Shown here piece by piece: positions 47,304 through 60,255 of a stretch of DNA of 64,000 bases. The position numbers and the translations under genes are program-made. The stretch's first letter is position 1. Each line of letters starts with the position of its first letter. A model generated the notes under the pieces. That model searched no databases, had not been told where the DNA came from, and saw only the letters and a program-made list of their open reading frames with translations. The stretch is taken from the NCBI GenBank assembly GCA_933207985.1, contig OW240915.1, forward strand, positions 277,593,408-277,657,407, in the 5' to 3' direction. The stretch comes from Pelobates cultripes (Eukaryota; Chordata; Amphibia; Anura; Pelobatidae).

Positions 47304-47857
47304 TTAAAGGGACACTATAGTCACCTGAAAAACTTTAGCTTAATGAAGCAGTTTTGGTGTATAGAACATGCCCCTGCAGCCCTACTGCTCAATCCTCAGC
47401 CATTTAGGAGTTAAATCCCTTTGTTTATGAACCCTAGTCACACCTCCCTGCATGTGACTTGCACAGCCTTCCATAAACACTTCCTGTAAAGAGAGCCCTA
47501 TTTAGGCTTTCTTTATTGGAAGTTCTGTTTAATTAAGATTTTCTTATCCCCTGCTATGTTAATAGCTTGCTATACCCTGCAAGAGCCTCCTGTATGTGAT
47601 TAAAGTTCAATTTAGAGATTGAGATACAATTATTTAAGGTAAATTACATCTGTTTGAAAGTGAAACCAGTTTTTTTTTCATGCAGGCTCTGTCAATCATA
47701 GCCAGGGGAGGTGTGGCTAGGGCTGCATAAACAGAAACAAAGTGATTTAACTCCTAAATGACAGTGAATTGAGCAGTGAAATTGCAGGGGAATGGTCTAT
47801 ACACTAAAACTGCTTTATTTAGCTAAAGTAATTTAGGTGACTATAGTGTTCCTTTAA
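47304..47857. mobile_element. TTAA MITE, intact copy (~546 bp)
   Basis: TTAA at 47304-47307 and 47854-47857. Left end AAGGGACACTATAGTCACC; right end, reversed, AAGGAACACTATAGTCACC. It then pairs inward (AACTTTAGCTTAATGAAGCAG with CTGCTTTATTTAGCTAAAG). No coding sequence. Best reference copy in the window for the family at 63604 and 20703. Confidence 0.9.
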
Positions 47858-47879
47858 CGTAAGTTGCCATGACTTTATT

Positions 47880-48415
47880 TACCTTCCCCAATATATAGTA
47901 TAGGTAACTTGTTTTTCTTTGGTTTTTATTATATATTGGGGCTGATGTGTACTGTAGTCATTGCTGCCGCCCAGTGATGGGAGTGAGCGCAGGACTTATC
48001 TTTCTGCATTTGTATCCATTTTTTGTATCACTCAGCCTTGTTACAATGCAGCCGCCCATCCCATGTGTTCCCTATTAAGGGTTAATAATATATAGGGGTG
48101 TGTATATAAAAATACCCGTTTCTGTCTCATTAGAGATCTTTGCCAGAAGCTCAAGGAAGCAAGGTGAATGGTTAGAGTTAGGGCCCACCTGGGGGGGTCT
48201 GCCTTGACGTTGGCAGGTGGGCTTTTCCTCTCATGGCCATTGGAGGTAACTAAAAAACCTCCATTTGTTTAAAAATACATAGGGATTAAAGAGAGAGCGC
48301 ATGTAACTTGTTTTTCTTTGGTTTTTACTATATATTGGGGCTGATGTGTACTATAGTCATTGCTGCCGCCCAGTGATGGGAGTGAGCACAGGATTTATCT
48401 TTCTGCATTACTAAC
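47880..48415 (+). repeat. Interspersed repeat, tandem with ~375-bp period
   Basis: TAACTTGTTTTTCTTTGG followed by TATATTGGGGCTGATGTGTA and GCTGCCGCCCAGTGATGGGA occurs at ~47927 and again at ~48306. Between lie CTATTAAGGGTTAATAA, GTCTCATTAG and GGCCATTGGAGG phrases shared with 58012-58870. Superfamily unknown. Confidence 0.8.
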
Positions 48416-48658
48416 AGAATGCTGTAGCTCTGATGAATTACGTGGTTATGTTAGTAAACATATTACCAATAGATTAAAAGATGGTGAGAACAGAAAGCAA
48501 CAATAATGATGATGATGAGTAGGAGTAGCACCAAACTGAGCATCATTTAGATAAAGCAGATTGAGAATCACAATGCAGACTCAAACATGAGAATGGTATA
48601 AAAGCTTCAGATGTTATGCCAAGTAAAGAAAATAAGGATAAATATAAAAGTACACTGT

Positions 48659-48696
48659 ACACTTGAAGAAGCCCCTTGTGGCGAAATGCGTTGTGT
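48659..48696 (+). ncRNA. Hammerhead-like relic
   Basis: Stem I ACAC (48659-48662) and GTGT (48693-48696); core TTGAAGA (48663-48669), one change (C to T at the first position) from CUGANGA; stem II GCC/GGC (48671-48673, 48680-48682); GAAA (48683-48686); TGCG; TT. The order and spacing match the motifs at 786 and 5884. It probably marks another PLE terminal repeat; AATAAAAG follows. Confidence 0.55.
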
Positions 48697-48739
48697 TTTA
48701 ATCTAAATAAAAGTATTTTTTCTGACTACCTGCTATTTT

Positions 48740-51195
48740 GATTAGTCTCTTTAATTTTAAATACTTTGATATTTATCTTTATTTTTTTACCTGGCATATC
48801 CTAACATCTGAAGCTTTCATACCATTCAAAGAATCCATGGTGAGGATTGTTCCACCCATTACACGCATTACACAAAGCTCTGTAAATTGTAAGTACATCT
48901 CCTTTTTTATCCAGCACTTTTTTAATATAGAGAGTGCTATGGGCCTTCTCTTGTGTTTTTATTTCATGTGACCTACACTGAAAATATCATCAGAAAATTA
49001 TCCTACATGTGGGGAGTTTAAATACCACTGTATGCTGTTTTAACTCGAGCTAGTTATAGCTCCCATAAATGTGAGTTGGCATTTCTTAACATCAGTGTTG
49101 TCTGTACTCCTTTAAGTTACTGCACCATTGGACCCCTCTGTGTGTTTTTTATTTCATATATGCTGATGAGAACTTGACCCAAGAGGGCTTGAGAATTTCT
49201 ATAGAATATACCTGTGAATTAGAGACTTTAATTTGCCTGTTTCCCTGGTATTTATTTTATTATCTATTTTATTTATTCACTTTGTTCTTGGCGCACACCC
49301 TGTACTTGTTGTTTTCTGTTTTTCCAGTCCTTTGAAGGGTTTTGAGGGTTACCCTTCCTCTCAGGTGTGCAGGCCCCCTCCCCCCCTCACTGTTGTGATC
49401 AGTTTGGATAGCGCTGTTCCATACTTCTTTTTTCTTTATTACTACTGACCATTTGGTCTCAAGCTATGTATACAGTATTACCTCAGCTACATAATAAGAA
49501 ATATAGAAGAAGAAAGTAGGACATGAGACTGATATCCTTTAACATAAAATATATAGCTCTGTATGTCTAGGGGAATATTCACTAAGCATTGCATAGGTAA
49601 AACAATACATTTTCCATCAATACCTAAAATACATATCAAAGCATATTAAACCATATCAGACAACAATACAATTAAAGAAAAGGTCAGACGAAAGATATAA
49701 AACAAAGTTATTCTTTTGAAAGGCAAAGTGCATATGTCATTTAAACAAAAATAAATTACCTAGCAGAAACTTACCTAAAAAATTATATAAATTGTGTACT
49801 TGACATAGCACAAAATCACAGTTTAATAATTTGCATACACTGTTGCAATCTCCTGCTAAGGCTAATCAAAGGCTGATGTACACATGCTCAGGGGAGCCTT
49901 TTTTACCAGCAAGGTCTGATATTGTGACAACAAACACAGCATGTATTCTGGTGCTAATATGCAAATGGTTGATATCATTGCAAGTGGATGTTCTAGGTAG
50001 TAAGCTGGTAAAAAATAGTGACAATGATGGAAAACAGTTGGTAATTTGTACCTGTTCAATCTATAAACGTTTTTATTGTCATGTATTTTGCAGTATGAAA
50101 TCTAGTCCATAACGCCTCACTTATCCTCATTTATACTCTAGTTTTGATTATCAACCTGTAGAGAATCACATTTCTCTGCCAGAAGCTACTAGTCACTGAC
50201 TTAATGCCTGTAAAGTTTCTGAAAATGTAAGTTGGTCCACTGCTTTCAAACAGTACAGGAAGCTTCAATGGGTCTAATCATTCCTACAGACAGGAAGAAG
50301 GGAGAAGTGAATGGACTCTACCATTTCACTGTCAGTATTACATTAGCAATCCATAGATTTAAAATATTGCTACAGAAGTGTTAAATACTTTTTATTTTAG
50401 AAATATGTAATTTAACTGTATATATATATATATATATATCATGTGGCATTATGCTCAAGTTCATCATTTTTACATTCTGTTGCCATTTTAGTAAGTTGCT
50501 ACTAATGCCTGCTTGGTCTTTGCAAATACCCATAAGCAAGGTGTTTGACCATTTGTATCTATATATTTTTCTCACACCTATTGTATGTGAGAAAATTAGC
50601 ATTTTTACTTTATACTAACATTTTATAAGCCAAGTGAAATATTGCAAGATAAATTACACTTTATGCTATCTAAAGCTTTTAATTTCCAAAATATATTTTC
50701 ATAAACGATAAACGAATATGTGAATAATAAAAATTGTGTACATTTACATAATTTTTATATTTGTTTGTCAGATAAACAATCTATATACAATAACCTTTGT
50801 GTTACATGTTTATATGCTAGCTATGCATTGCTTCCTTCAAAAAAAGTAATCCTTTAAAAATCAAAAAGTGATCGGTAGTGAAAGGGTTAATAGTGACAGC
50901 ATACAGCAGCTATTTACTGACAAGGTCAGAAACGGGCCCTAAAATGAACACATTGCTAATTTGTCCCTCTGAATTTACAAAAACGTGGCAACTCTATACA
51001 TAACAAACAATGCTTTATCTAGTAATGAAGCTGATTTCACAACAGTAGTGTAGGCTTATACAATTCCCATGAAAAATGCAATGGTAAAAATACGCAAAAA
51101 TTACTAAAAAACTGTTTAGAGTTTATTTTTCACTGAAACAACTGCATTTAATGACTTAATTGAAGCCAAAACATATGCACTCAACTCACACTTCT
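48740..51195. other. No gene seen
   Basis: AT-rich DNA with a (TA)n at ~50419-50439. Short frames without domains. Confidence 0.45.
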
Positions 51196-51345
51196 TCAAA
51201 TTGAGAATTTAAAGAGAATTTCAAATTTAGGGTCCAAGAAGCTGAACTGGAAGCATAGCAGACAAGGGGAATGTTTCCGGTTTGGCTAATTTGACCTTGA
51301 ATTTTAAATTCACTTTGAATGCACATTTACAATTTCATTTATGTG
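51196..51345. repeat. Imperfect inverted repeat (small MITE-like hairpin)
   Basis: GAATTTAAAGAGAATTTCAAATTTAGGGTC on one side (51204 onward) pairs imperfectly with GACCTTGAATTTTAAATTCACTTTGAATGC on the other (to ~51322). The same AAATTCAAAGTGAATTTCAA words occur at 62812, so this is an interspersed family. Confidence 0.6.
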
Positions 51346-54300
51346 AATAACCCTGTTACTACTTAAAGGTCCAAAACGTAATCTGTTAATTTATTTCATC
51401 CCTCTATTCGCCTATTTATCTTTTATCCAGTACCGTGGAGTTTTACTGTAACAGGTGCTCCTCTTCTGAGGTCTTGGCACCAAAACCACTACATTAAAGT
51501 AGTAGTACACAAAAGTAGTAGGAGCTGTGAGAGGCAAGTCATAAACCATTTCACTAGGAACATTTACTCTTATTTTCCAAAACACAAAGTAGCACGTATC
51601 AGGCTTAACACAGTCATGTTAAAAGGCTCTCAATATTCAACATAAGCTACCATATCTATTTAACAAAATATATGTCCTATTTTGGGAAGTTTTTAATTGC
51701 CCACAATTTGAAAACTTTAATTGCTATTTAGTTATTTTTGTTCTGTTATAGAGTGTGTGTGTGTGCACGGATCAAAATAGAACAAACGTAAAGAAACTAA
51801 ACGTACATATACAGATATTTGTGATACTACGGCTGCATGAATACTATTAATATGCCCCTGGGTAAATGCTTTGAGGTTTTAGAATGGGGACCATTTTTAA
51901 ACTCAGAGGTTCAGTTTTTGAATGCTTCAAGCTTTACAGCAGTAATGCACTCCTTCTAATATATAATCTACAGCTGCATTAAAAGAAATAAAATAAGGAA
52001 CTCCTCAAGTCAATATATATTGTAATCTATTTATATATTTATTTTTTTATTCCATTCCCATGTTATCAAAGGTTTGTGCATCTCACCAGAGTTGCATGAG
52101 ACATCTATGAAACGGATCCCTGATTCTTTGTTGGGAATCAACTGTGTATATATATTAAAAAAAAAAAAGATAAAGTTTCCCATACTAAGTAACATGTCAC
52201 ACTTTAACAATGCATACCATTCTCCTCTAAACACTATTGCTCCCATCAAGATGTTGTTGGTTACTGTATAGCATGGTTATACACATAGAATTTGAATCTC
52301 TAAGAATATTTCTAAAGCGTGTGCAATGAACAATAGTAAAGTGAAAATGAAAACTTGGTTCAGTCCTTAGCACACAGGAAAAAAAATCTAACAGTGGGTA
52401 AAAGTCTGCCCGGTGGCCTATTTTCTACAATTTTATTTTCCCTATTTTAAATTACATACCTCTCTTTAACACGATGCATAGGTTGTTTTTTTTTAACATA
52501 TTTGAACTGATAGTTTTAGTATATAAAAAAGTATTTAAACTTATTCACACAATTATTAGAAGTTATCTCTAAATTCTCTTTCAAAGCTAAATTACTGCAA
52601 TATGTTTTTCTTCATTGCAAATATTATTTTAGAACACATACTTTAACTGAACTTTTTTGTTTGTATCTAGAGAAGATTAAAACAAAAAATGTCTTCAAAG
52701 AACAAAATAATATTTATGTTCTGACTGCTGAATACCTTCAAAAAGCTTCACAATAAGTTTATTTTTTGACTAATATGCTAAAGTCAGTGAATTGTTCCCT
52801 AAGTGCTAATGTGACAAGTCATTATGAGAATTTCTATTATGGTATACATTTCTTACATGCTTATTTTCCAAGGAAGGCTGGAGACATCTAGTGGTTTCTT
52901 AAACGACACATTTCCAGAAATACTCTGTATGTTTGATAGGACAATAGAAGCTAAGAATAATATGAATATTGAAAATACCAAATAACTTGAGTTTTTTTAT
53001 TTTAAAGTGACAATCAATTCAGAATATCATTAACAAAAATGACGTGACTTTTCTTAATACTATTCACTAGAAATAAACCAGTGCAACATGGTTTTAAATA
53101 GGTTATCATTGATCATTGATCATCATAAATCATCAAGATAAAATACAGTTTTTTTGAACTTTTTGAAATTCACTGAAGTGATCACTCAGGAAAGTAATCA
53201 ATTAGTAGCGTCAAAGACTGCTATACACTTGAGAATCTTTTTCAAATTAATAAAGCCAATATATATTAACAAAAAACAAATGTAATGTTTCGGTACCATA
53301 TGCATACCTTTATCTCACAATATAGTAGATGACATTTATATAGTATAGAAGAAGAAAGTACTCACCATCACATCTAATAAACAAGAAGTTCCCCTTGAAT
53401 AAAATGTCAAACATTCAAAGAGTCTAATGTCCAAAACAGATAATTAAAGGGATAAATAATTATTTTACATTCATTTTAAAACAAAACCTACTATTTACAT
53501 TGAAATTAGGGCAGTATAGAATCAATACTGTATGCATAGTATAGCTGGAGTTTAATTATTTAAAAGAAAAAGATAAATAAATAAAAATTCGGAAAAATAA
53601 TTCAATTATTTCCTTTGATTATGTGGTTTATTATGTCTCCAGAACCCCTCTATGGTAATATATTTCCATAACACATGAGTCGCCATTATATAATCTTATC
53701 TTGTTGTATCATTGTACAGTTCCTTGTAGTGGTTATGGTGTTCAAGGTGTGTGGGAAACATCCCACAGTTTCTACTCAAACTATTTTGAAGCAGTTTAAC
53801 AAAAAAAAAAACTTCTCTTAATCCACAACCCTAGCCATTCTTGCAAAATGATTTAACACAATGCTATACTGCATTGTCATATCAGTTAGAAAGATTTGGC
53901 TCGATGACCTACTTGCAATCAGTATTAAACAGTTAGATGGAATAAAAGTAAATGCACTATAAATGCACAGTACAGAATGCTTACTTTATTTTTATATTTT
54001 ATTTACTTTATTTGGATTTGCATATACAGTGTAGTAACACATTTGATGAGGTCACTAAGAGTTCCGTAAAAGTTAAACTCATGAGGGGAGAAATGGCCAA
54101 TGAGGCCCAGGCAGTCAATAGTTAGGAACGTGCTATAGAGGAATATGCCATTTTAAATGGTGCAAAGCTAATTATGCAGCTGAAAATCCATGTGAATTCT
54201 AAATTATGTTAGGTGAGGAAGAAGAGATCTAAGAATAGATCTTTTACAATGTAAACTATCAACATGGAGAACGGGAGTCGGTCCTTGGCCTTGCCTGATT

Positions 54301-55437
54301 GGGACAAGAATGGCGCACTGAAGAAAGAGAGGTGTGATAAAATGGATAGAAGGAAGGAAAAGTTAAAAAGAGAGTAGTGGTAGTTTGCAATTTTATAAAT
54401 TTGAGTAACATCAATACTAAATCAAATGCTTCTACACAACATGGAAGCAATGACTGCTTCATTGCAAGGTGATTGGAAAGCAGATCTTCTACCTGGCAAT
54501 CATGACTATCTTATGTTTCAAGTACTTGTTTCAATTGCAAAAAGAACGCTGACTCTGATCTCCCAGTAACACCAGTGGTGCCATACTCTGCTACATCCCT
54601 ACAGGACATGCACAAGCCAGTTTCTCTTACAATCCTGTCCCTACTACTGTTCCTATCCACCGCCTGAGACACCATTCTTTCCATTATTTCACATTCTCTC
54701 CTATCTGTCTTTTATTGTCATAGACCCCAATGGGTCTTAGAGTGTTAAGATCATCTGATAAAATTAATATGTATGCATTGAAACAGTTAGCATGTTTTCT
54801 ACTATTTTGTTCTGATGCTGTTCTCGGTTCTCTTTTGTACTGAAAAACATAATAACAATCGTAAGAAAAAAAAAATCAAATGCCTCTGAAGTTCAGAGAG
54901 GTAAAAGGGATACTAATATGTTTTAAGTGAAAAAAAATATGGATGAATGCAAATAAATACAAATAAATTAAAATAAATTAAACATACAACAGTAAAACAT
55001 ATCTAGCTACTAATGTATGTATTATATAGTATTATTTTAAACCCAAGGAATAGGGGAAACTTTTCAAAAGCTTGTGGATATATATATATATAAAACCTTT
55101 TATTAATGACACATCTGGATAGATGTTTGATTTTTACTATATATGTATGTTATATATGCACACTAAATTATTCCAGAATGTTGAAAATCAGTTAATACAT
55201 TTGAAAAATAGAATGCAGAAAATCAGCAATAGCTAGGGGGCAGCGTAGAGAATAAAAGATCCACAATGCTGCTGGGTTAAGAGGTAAACCCAGACATTAT
55301 TCATCAGCAGAAAAGAGCCTTAGGATATCATCCTGACATTTGAGAATCGGTAAGTAACTTGACTGGGAATTGTTGTACCATGTATTATAAAACTTTTCTT
55401 TATTTGAAGGGTTTCATTGTGAAGCTGCAGGGACCGC
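51346..55437. other. Long AT-rich stretch, no gene seen
   Basis: 4 kb with no recognised transposon ends or coding frames. Short frames on both strands lack domains. Confidence 0.45.
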
Positions 55438-55735
55438 TCAAGGCTGTACCCAGAGATACGTTGCTAAAACTGTAAAAGAAAACCTAAAGAATACTTGAAA
55501 AAGCAACATTTTTAATAAATAACTTATCTATTTTTCCTTAAAAGACCTTGTAGATTGTTTTTTTTTCTGTACAGTAGGAAGGCCCTTGTGTTAAAGAAAA
55601 CTGACAGAATGTGGTGCATAAGTACATTCTAAAATGTGAACTAAAACACACATTTCTGTTCTAAAATAAAAAGCCTACAGTTATGTGAATAATTTCTTAG
55701 GAAAATCATTCAACATTTTTTCACAATATTTTTAG
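55438..55735 (+). repeat. Direct duplication, copy 1 (~290 bp)
   Basis: Shares with 57498-57780, in order: CTCAAGGCTGT, AAGCAACATTTTTAATAAAT, GTAGGAAGG.CCTTGTG, AAAGAAAACT, ATAATGTGGTGCAT or AGAATGTGGTGCAT, and TTATGTGAATA. Copies are visibly diverged. Offset ~2,060 bp. Confidence 0.85.
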
Positions 55736-56339
55736 GCAAAAAGCTTCTGTCCTGATAGCCTTGCTTGAAACATACATTTTATATAGAAATTATGTAAAAA
55801 TGGTACATAAAAATTCTAAATTCTTATAAAGCAAACAACAAAAAAGGAAGCATTCCTTCATAATTAATCATGGGATAAAGTCTCTGAATACTAGGAACAA
55901 AAATGGTTTGAGAAAAGTCTTGTTTCAAGACAAAATGTATATGGTGCTTTTTGCAACCTAGCTGGTACTCCACCTTGTGAAAGACTAAGACCGTCCACTC
56001 AAAGGATCTTAGGAAGGCATGAGAGTCACAGCAGTGGATGTTATCAGTCATGTTCTAGAAAGTTGTGCAAGGATATAAAAAGGGAGAAGTAGGGGGGTGA
56101 GCATGACTGCCAATTGATCAAGATGCAGGTTGGAGAAGCTACTCAGCTACAAAGTAAACTGAGCATACCGCACAAGCTTTCTCACTATTTACCATTATAG
56201 AACTTACCTATGTCGCCCCTGGTACACTTTGATCCTGCAACGGATGGAACTATCCCAGAATAGTAGGTTGTTTTTCCTGATGTTTAAAACTGAGACCTGC
56301 TAGCCTACTCAAGGCAAGATTCTCTGATTTTGCACAAAT

Positions 56340-57060
56340 TCTGCACTTTAACAAGCCCTACTCCCCCCCCCCCCTTTGGACCAGTGGGGGTTATCATGGT
56401 TTATACTGCAGATTCTTTAGCTCTCTACAACTTGACCATACATTCAAGTTTTAAACCAAACCTACTCTATTGTTCCACGATGGATTCTGATTCCTCTCGG
56501 GCTGGGCAGAAACAACTTGAGCAATTTGAATGCCACATGAGGCCACTCGAAGAATCTCTCTGGAGAATACACTGAGACCTGCAACTCATGCATCTACTCC
56601 ATCACAGCACGTACCTCTAAAGCAAAGCATTTTGCCTTACAGAGAACTCAGAAGAGACCCTTGGTCCTGTTTTGTCGCCTATTCTTGGATGTGCTGGGCA
56701 TGAGTCACTGGCTGTCTATGGGGTGTGAATGGCCAGAGGCATTATTATATACTTCCACTCCCAGAGGGCCTGAAGGGGAAAGCTTCTAAGGTCTACTGAG
56801 AAAATGTGCCCTGTGCAGCATAACTTACTAATGCTTACATTTGGATATGTAAGTTGGACAGACCTTGATGCATTTTGACTGGAAAGCACAGTGTGTTTCT
56901 CCGCAAGTGGGCCTACAGGTAGATTGGTGGTCTCTCATGGCTCTTTGCAGTATTTGGCTAGGTGGCTATGAAAGACCTGGTCCTCCATAATTCTTCCTCA
57001 TCACTGCACTGGTTCGCCTTTCAACAAGGAGTTGGGTAGCTCTATGGCACAGTCCATTCC
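56340..57060 (+). other. Possible decayed LTR-retrotransposon gag remnant
   Basis: Codons from 56481 give MDSDSSRAGQKQLEQFE and LEESLWRIH before a stop, which resembles the start of some Gypsy-type Gag proteins; later frames are broken. No protease, RT or LTR was found nearby. Could be chance. Confidence 0.25.
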
Positions 57061-57497
57061 CCCAAAGCACAGATCGGTGCATTATTAATCTTAATTTTTC
57101 TTCTAATGTTTACTTTTAATTTTTCTGCTCATTTGTTCCAGGAAGGATCTCCTGACCTGATTTAGTTATTATTATGCCTACATCAAACCATGGACACTAT
57201 GATGGAAATGTTGTTCTGGTTTCGATAGTGATTGTCCTTTAGTACCTTTAGTAGTACCTTTAGTAGTGTTTTAACACTTTTTAAAAAAGAACACATTGAT
57301 AAATATCCCCTATGTTTTACTTTCCAGTCTATAAGCAGAGTTAGATCCAATTTATTTCAGAGACTGAAAATGATCCTATTTTGATTTATAATTTTAGCAT
57401 ATCTTATAAATTTGATGAGAGTTTCTCCTCTCCTTTAATATTGGCTGCATCTACACATTGTAACATTAGCACACACTGCCGATATCTTCTTGCACTC

Positions 57498-57780
57498 CTC
57501 AAGGCTGTGCCTAGAATTATTTTAATAAAGCTGTAATAGAAACATGAGGAACACTTGAATAAGCAACATTTTTAATAAATAACACATATTTTATCTAAAA
57601 AGAATGTATTCCATAGGTCATTGCTTTTTTGTGTGTAGGAAGGTCCTTGTGCTAAAGAAAACTAACATAATGTGGTGCATTAGAACATTATAAAATGCTA
57701 AATAAAATTATCTTGCTAAAATTAAAACCTTCAATTATGTGAATAGTTTGTTTGGACTTGAATTCAACATGTATTTTTTA
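57498..57780 (+). repeat. Direct duplication, copy 2
   Basis: Partner of 55438-55735. The ~1.76 kb between the copies is not itself repeated in the window, so this is either two insertions of one unknown repeat family or a local duplication. Confidence 0.85.
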
Positions 57781-58011
57781 AATACTTTAAAGAGTTTATC
57801 TGGAAGGTTTCATCTTTGTTTTATTCAAGTTTAGCTACTTCCGCCTAAAATTTGTAATTCTAATGTAAATTCTGCATAATTCCTTTTTTAGGGAATAACT
57901 CCACAGTGATCACAGGAACAGTGAAAGAGGACAACATAAAACCAAATAAGGACCAAGTAATTACATAAAAAGTTCCAAATCTCGAGGCTAGTTAGCATTA
58001 GGAATACAGAA

Positions 58012-58870
58012 TGAAAACCAAATAAAGGTTACTTGCGCACTATCCCAAATCCCTACACACATTTAAATAACTAGAGGTTTTTTAGTATCACTCCAATGCC
58101 CATTAAAGTGTAAACTCACCGGCCACGTCAAGGCAAAACCCCTTAGATGAGTCCTACACTAACAATTAACATTGCTTCTTTGAGCCAAAAGGCAAAATCT
58201 CTAAAGAGACAGTGATGGGTACTTTTCTAACCCCCTACACACTTTGATATGGGACACATGGTGTGGGTGGCAGCACTGTAACATGGCTGCAGAGTGCAAA
58301 AGCAAAATGTTGTGGTTCCTATGCACATTTTACCTAAGAGATTTTGCCTTTACTTGGCAGGTGAGCTTACATTTTATTGGCCATTGGAGTGATACTAAAA
58401 AAACTCCAGTTATTTAAGTGTGCGTAGGGATTTGGGATAGTGCACAAGTAACTTATTTTTGTTTTTTGTTCTATACATTGGGCTGATGTGTACGGTGGTC
58501 ATTGCTGCTGCCAGGAGTAGTGGCAGTTTTAGGACAGGGCTTAATTTTGTATGTTTGTATTTGCTTTTTTATTACACAACCATGTTACAGTGCTGCCGCC
58601 CACCACATCTCCTCTATTAAGGGTTGATAAGTGTGTAGGGGCCTAGAAAAATATCACTCTCTGTCTCATTAGGGGTGTTGCCTGATAGTTTAAAGCGGCA
58701 AGATGAATTGTTGGTGTAGGACTCCCCTAAGAGGTTTTGCATTGACATGGCAGATGATCTATGAATTTAATGGACATTGGAGTGATACTAAAAATGTTGC
58801 ATAGAGATTTGGAATAATGCGCAAATAACTTTTTTTCTTTTTTGGTTTTTATAATGCTATATTGGCAACA
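58012..58870. repeat. Inverted pair of the 47.9-kb repeat family
   Basis: 58012-58295 on the minus strand matches 58585-58850 on the plus strand (TTAGTGTAGGACTC, GGTTTTGC.TTGAC, CATTGGAGTGATACTAAAAA, GATTTGGGATAGTGCGCAAG). A further direct partial copy is at 58345-58480. The arms could form a ~280-bp imperfect hairpin. Shares TGGGCTGATGTGTACG and GTTACAGTGCTGCCGCCCA with 47880-48415. Confidence 0.8.
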
Positions 58871-60084
58871 TATAATAGTATGGAAAGGTCTTCCAGGGCA
58901 CAAAATCAGAGATTTTCTGTATCGTTTAAGTCTGATTATTACTTTTCATACTGTGCCTGATCAGTTCTAAATATAACACTCATTGCAGCAAGGTACTGAT
59001 TAGAGACATCACTTATTTATTCTGATTTAGGAAAGAACTAACTTCAGAATGAATTGACACCCTTTATCCCATGAGGCTGATGGGCAAAAGAAAAAAAAGC
59101 TATTCAAGAAGGCATTATTGCATAACAAATGAATATAGATACATAAAAGAAAACTGAACTGCAAAGGCTCTTCAATTCACAGCATGAATTTTAAGTGAAT
59201 TTAAGTCTTGTTACTTATCAAACTATTAACACAGCACTTTCTTGACACTGCATAACACACTGGGAAGGTGTTCAGGGGGAATGCATTCACTGCTGACTGA
59301 GCAGCGACATGAATTGTAACTCTGATTATAAATTTGCCCACTATCTCCCATGAATTCATAGCCCACACTAAAATGACTTATAGTGCAGCAACGATTAGAC
59401 TCATTACTCATTCATTCAAATGTACGAGCGAGAAACATGCAGATAAATGCAACTAGAGAAAATAATAATTTCATGAGTAAAACAGTTCATTAAGCACTTT
59501 AAAAATGAATAGATTGAGACCTCTCCACCTTTAATATAAAGGTTCATTCTCCTAATACAAATGTATTATTAATGACCACCATAACATGTATAAAAAAATA
59601 AACACATAATCTACATTCTGAGCAGAAGGCAGGTCTAATGAAACCTATGAGACAGTTCACGTTTAATACTATTATTGAGACTTACACAGGTTTTGTCACT
59701 TGTGAGAGTCCCTTGTTCCTTTACCCAGGTAAACAGTAGTTCAGTGTTTTATGGGATGAATAGAGGAGCAGAGGTAAGTCAAATCTTACTTAACTAGGTT
59801 GCACTATTTCATTTCAGCCACTTTCCTGCCCCGTGATGTCTTGGGTTGACAATGCATGCTTGGTCATCTTACAGAGGAAGTCCACATGCACGCATTGTCA
59901 CGGTTCCCGGTTCACTCCTTAGGTGAGATCCCTTTGTGCAGTACTATTGATTACCACTCTCCCTGTTTGGTGCTATTCCTTACTTTTAGAAATATTAAGC
60001 ACTTCAGCTGGCCCTTGTTAGGCACCTTTATAGTCTGGCCTCACCCTTCCCTATGGGTCAGATCACTGTTTCCTTGTTCTGTGT
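58871..60084. other. No gene seen
   Basis: AT-rich DNA. No recognised element or domain. Confidence 0.45.
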
Positions 60085-60255
60085 CTTCTGGTCTTGTATC
60101 ATGTGACACTGGTCTTGCATCCTGTGGCCTTGTTTCCTGTGACTCTGACCCTGCATCCTCTGGTCTTGTATTCTCTGACTTTGGTCCTGTATCCTGTGAC
60201 TCTGGTCTTGCATCATGTGGCCTGGTATCCTGTGATTCTGGCCTTGCATCCTTTT
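60085..60255 (+). repeat. Minisatellite, ~15-21-bp units
   Basis: About nine variable units around CTTGCATCCTGTGACTCTGG. Plus-strand frames give a Ser/Gly/Leu repeat and minus-strand frames a Gln/Arg/His repeat; both are consequences of the DNA repeat. Confidence 0.85.
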
